From the NCBI GenBank assembly GCA_017987055.1, contig JAGNUJ010000002.1, positions 15,769-32,084 on the forward strand: 16,316 nucleotides of DNA. Reading direction: 5' to 3'. Made by a program: the position numbers and the translations under genes. This document shows, piece by piece, positions 14,112 through 16,316 of this stretch. The DNA comes from Giesbergeria sp. (GTDB lineage: Bacteria; Pseudomonadota; Gammaproteobacteria; Burkholderiales; Burkholderiaceae_C). The stretch's first letter is position 1, and every line of letters begins with the position of its first letter. The notes below the pieces were generated by a model, which saw nothing but the letters and a program-made list of their open reading frames with translations, had not been told where the DNA came from and searched no databases.

Positions 14112-15971
14112 ATGACCCTGCCTTCGTACTTTGGCGCACCTGCCGCCTCCACTGATGTATCCACCCAGCGCCATACCGGCTGGCCTGTAGCAGCGGCACT
14201 GGTCGCAGCGGCGCTGCTGTCGGCCTGTGCCAGTACGCCGTTGCCACCGTGGTCGGCCGCCCGCGCGCCACTGCCGCCAAAGCAGCGTCCCTTGGGCGGC
14301 GTACCACCTTGGGTCAAGCCTAGTGCCGCGCCAGAGGCGGTGACTACAGCGCCGCCTGCGCCGCCATCTTTGCCAGAGACCCCCTCCAGTGCCACCACCA
14401 TCCCGGTGCCAATGCGCGAGATTGGCGAGCTGCCCTACAGCGGCGCTGTGGCTGCGCGCTTTGCAGATCCCGGCATTCGCTACAGCACACCGGGGCTGGC
14501 ACCTGGGCGGCACACCTTCACCACCAACGCCGAATTGAGCCAGTGGCTGCACAACTTGAGCAAGGTGCCCACCGCCAACGGAACGCGCGCCACGGTGTTA
14601 GAGATTGGCCGCTCGCAAAACGGTACACCGATTGAAGCATTGGTCGTGACCCGCGCTTTGGGCGTGACTCCCAACCACTTAGCTGCCACCCAGCGGCCCA
14701 CGGTAGTGCTGATGGGCCAACAACATGGCGACGAACCCGCCAGCAGCGAAGCTTTGCTGGCAATTGCGCAAGAGCTCGCCCAGGGCCAACTCGAAAATTT
14801 GGCCGAGCGCCTGAACCTCATCATCGTGCCGCGCGCCAACCCCGATGGCGCTGAGGCTGGCACCCACGCCACCGCTAACGGCACCGACTTGGACCGCGAC
14901 CATTTGGTACTTAGCACTCCCGAAGCACGCGCGCTGGCGGTGTTGGTGCGCGACTACCATCCCATCGCCGTGCTGGATGCACATGAATACACCGTGGCCG
15001 GGCCATACCTAGCAAAATTCAACGCCCTGCAGTCTTACGACGCGCTACTGCAATACGCCACCTCGCCCAACATGCCGGCCTTTCTGACCAAAGCCTCGCA
15101 AGAGTGGTACTACCAGCCAATGGAGCGGGCGCTTAAAACGCAAAACCTCAGCAGCCAGTGGATTTACACCCTCTCGGACGAACCCAATGATGTGCAGTTG
15201 TCTATGGGCGATGCGCGCCCCGAGAGCGCCCGCAACGTCAACGGCCTAAAAAACGCGGTCAGCTTCGCCATCGAATCGCGCGGCATTGGTTTGGGTCACA
15301 CCCACCTCCAGCGGCGCGTTCACACGCATGTCACCGCCATCACCAGTGCCCTGCACAGCAGCATCGAGCGCGCTGATAGCTTGGAGCAAGTGCGCTCATT
15401 TGTGGTGCGCGACACCAGCGCGCAGGCCTGCCGCGACCAAGTCACCATCGACGCCGCCGGCACCCCCGAGCAGCGCGATATCACCCTGCTTGACCCGCAA
15501 ACGGGTGCCGACAAAGTGCTGCAGGTGGACTGGAATTCGAGCCTGAAACTGCGTCCGCTGGAATCACGCGCACGCCCATGCGGCTACTGGCTGGCGGCGA
15601 GCGCCAGCACGGCTATCGAGCGTTTGAGTCTGCTTGGCGTACAAGTGCTGCGCGTTGCCGAGCAAGGCACGTTGCTGGCCGACAGCTACCAGCAAACCGG
15701 CGGCTCTGCCGTTACGCCGCAAGAAGCGCTGGCCACTCTGAATGGCCAAAGCAGCCCCCAGCGAGTGCAAGTGGCCTTGGTGCGCAGCGCCATCGACGTG
15801 CCCGCTGGCAGCTACTACGTGCCGCTGAACCAGCCCTTGGCGTCTTTGGTGGTCGCTGCGCTGGAGCCAGACACCCAAAGCAGCTATTTTGCCCACCGGG
15901 TGATTGGCGACTTGTCTGACACCGCCCGCATCATGGCCACGCCGGCGTTGATTTTTGAAGAAACTGAATGA
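14112..15971 (+). CDS. M14 family zinc carboxypeptidase, lipoprotein
   Basis: A 619-residue exported M14 metallopeptidase. The N-terminus has a hydrophobic segment and a lipobox L-L-S-A-C with Cys39, after a rather long (22-residue) polar lead. A Pro/Ala-rich linker follows (about 41-100). Zinc ligands: H205 and E208 in GQQHGDEP, and H291 in VLDAHEY. The candidate catalytic Glu is E388 in FAIESRGIG. Other M14 landmarks are EIGRSQNGTPIEALVVT, IVPRANPDGAE and GTDLDRDHL. Residues about 410-619 form an extra C-terminal region I do not recognise. It would trim peptides in the periplasm or at the outer membrane; murein peptide is one possibility, but the substrate cannot be read from sequence. No ribosome-binding site is evident. 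It appears monocistronic and is followed by repeat copy E. Confidence 0.88.
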   Translation: MTLPSYFGAPAASTDVSTQRHTGWPVAAALVAAALLSACASTPLPPWSAARAPLPPKQRPLGGVPPWVKPSAAPEAVTTAPPAPPSLPETPSSATTIPVPMREIGELPYSGAVAARFADPGIRYSTPGLAPGRHTFTTNAELSQWLHNLSKVPTANGTRATVLEIGRSQNGTPIEALVVTRALGVTPNHLAATQRPTVVLMGQQHGDEPASSEALLAIAQELAQGQLENLAERLNLIIVPRANPDGAEAGTHATANGTDLDRDHLVLSTPEARALAVLVRDYHPIAVLDAHEYTVAGPYLAKFNALQSYDALLQYATSPNMPAFLTKASQEWYYQPMERALKTQNLSSQWIYTLSDEPNDVQLSMGDARPESARNVNGLKNAVSFAIESRGIGLGHTHLQRRVHTHVTAITSALHSSIERADSLEQVRSFVVRDTSAQACRDQVTIDAAGTPEQRDITLLDPQTGADKVLQVDWNSSLKLRPLESRARPCGYWLAASASTAIERLSLLGVQVLRVAEQGTLLADSYQQTGGSAVTPQEALATLNGQSSPQRVQVALVRSAIDVPAGSYYVPLNQPLASLVVAALEPDTQSSYFAHRVIGDLSDTARIMATPALIFEETE

Positions 15972-15994
15972 AGCTAAAGTTTTGGATTAAATTG

Positions 15995-16040
15995 GCCTCT
16001 AGCCTAATAGATACGTGCGCTAGCAGCTATCTTTTTTATA
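15995..16040 (+). repeat. Dispersed intergenic repeat, copy E
   Basis: GCCTCTAGCCTAATAGATAC followed by GTGCGCTAGCAGCTATCTTTTTTATA. It shares the TAG...ATACGTGCGCTAGCAGCTAT block with copy B. The T-run at the end may give weak termination for the peptidase gene. Confidence 0.8.
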
Positions 16041-16090
16041 AAGAATTGGGCGCACTCACCGAAGCGGCCAGAGGCGGCATCAATCAACCG

Positions 16091-16096
16091 TAGAAT
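16091..16096 (+). promoter_or_regulatory. Candidate -10 element of the tRNA-Arg gene
   Basis: TAGAAT lies 9 nt before the tRNA and is followed by a GC-rich CGGCGGC stretch, as in stringently controlled stable-RNA promoters. No good -35 is seen at the expected distance. Confidence 0.35.
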
Positions 16097-16105
16097 CGGC
16101 GGCTT

Positions 16106-16182
16106 GCGGCGTTAACTCAGTTGGATAGAGTATCCGGCTTCTACCCGGACTGTCGGGGGTTCGAATCCCTCACGCCGCGCCA
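16106..16182 (+). tRNA. tRNA-Arg (anticodon UCU)
   Basis: A full cloverleaf of 77 nt with encoded CCA. Acceptor GCGGCGT (16106-16112) pairs with ACGCCGC (16172-16178), followed by G73 and CCA. The D arm is ACTC/GAGT with loop AGTTGGATA. The anticodon stem is TCCGG/CCGGA with loop CTTCTAC, giving anticodon TCT, which reads AGA/AGG codons. The variable loop is CTGTC. The T arm is GGGGG/CCCTC (one G-U) with loop TTCGAAT. All key invariant positions are present. Confidence 0.95.
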
Positions 16183-16190
16183 TATTTTTA

Positions 16191-16316
16191 TTGACATCCT
16201 CCCCCACCTTGGCCTTCGGCCACCGCTTGCGCGGGAAGGAGGGGGATTCCTACGGTGCTACGCATGAGACGCCTCGTGCATAGTCGCTTCGGTGGGTTCC
16301 TGCTTCACAGAGGCTG
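16191..16316 (-). mobile_element. IS200/IS605-type (tnpB) element, right end, partial
   Basis: The block starting TTGACATCCTCCCCC, with a folded right end and the TnpB C-terminus, marks the terminal part of a tnpB-bearing element whose body lies outside the window to the right. The element terminates about 8 bp after the tRNA CCA. The outer stem TCCCCCACCTT (16200-16210) pairs with AAGGAGGGGGA (16236-16246), one mismatch. Inner hairpins are GGCC-TTC-GGCC (16211-16221) and CCGC-TTGC-GCGG (16223-16234). The exact end is inferred from the familiar TTGACATCCTC terminus. Confidence 0.7.
16191..16316 (-). ncRNA. Putative omega RNA (reRNA) scaffold of the TnpB element
   Basis: In TnpB systems a guide RNA is made from the tnpB 3' end through the structured right end, with the guide beginning just past the element border. 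The three-stem fold here, directly after the tnpB stop, fits that arrangement. The guide would be read on the minus strand from 16190 downward. The 5' limit cannot be set. The presence of RNA is inferred from family knowledge. Confidence 0.4.
16258..16316 (-). CDS. tnpB: TnpB-like RNA-guided endonuclease, C-terminal end only
   Basis: The minus strand reads ASVKQEPTEATMHEASHA and then TAG (stop at 16258-16260). The SVKQEPTE tail followed by a structured GC-rich right end is characteristic of IS200/IS605-family TnpB (OrfB) proteins. Only 18 codons are in the window, so whether the gene is intact, and whether a tnpA transposase accompanies it, cannot be judged. Confidence 0.65.
   Translation of the reverse strand, partial: ASVKQEPTEATMHEASHA

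Noticed and set aside
1..16316. CRISPR array or prophage
   Set aside because: No regularly spaced direct repeats, no phage structural or integrase genes; the only mobile signature is the tnpB right end.

Overview
The window looks like a chromosomal piece of a GC-rich betaproteobacterium, most likely a member of the Comamonadaceae (Rhodoferax/Polaromonas/Acidovorax relatives). Three things support this: the paired DUF2868 and GTPase/DUF3482 genes, a DUF1631 protein, and at least five copies of a small intergenic repeat with the core TAAATACGTGCG / GCTAGCAGCTAT that I associate with this family. The assignment rests on recognition of families, not on a search.

Layout. 1-620 (+) is a phasin-like gene that runs off the left edge, probably by a single base. 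742-6083 (-) is one compact five-gene operon. In transcription order it encodes an MlaE-family permease, an MCE/MlaD substrate-binding protein, an unrecognised lipoprotein, a four-helix DUF2868 membrane protein and a DUF3482 GTPase. Its junctions are a 6-nt gap and overlaps of 4, 4 and 17 nt. No MlaF-type ATPase is present. 6221-6715 (+) encodes an exported DUF411 metal-binding protein. 6865-7866 (+) encodes a P1-family (S58) peptidase and meets, 2 bp apart, a convergent pair on the minus strand: ettA (10298-11959), then a DUF1631 gene (7869-10250). 12213-13919 (+) is an rhlE-type DEAD-box helicase with a long Gly/Arg-rich tail, closed by a strong intrinsic terminator. 14112-15971 (+) encodes a lipoprotein M14 zinc carboxypeptidase. 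At the right edge are tRNA-Arg(UCU) and, immediately behind it, the 3' end of an IS200/IS605-type tnpB element with its structured right end.

How the genes work together. Most genes are housekeeping or envelope functions in ordinary short units. The minus-strand operon is the most interesting system. It should build an inner-membrane lipid-transport complex (permease plus MCE ring plus lipoprotein) made together with a membrane protein and a dynamin-like or Era-like GTPase. It lacks its ATPase, and its permease appears to have lost the acidic coupling-helix residues. The second point of interest is the tnpB right end, whose predicted guide would read into the 3' end of the adjacent tRNA gene. 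All intergenic stretches are under 300 bp; they hold mainly the dispersed repeats, one clear terminator and a few weak promoter candidates.
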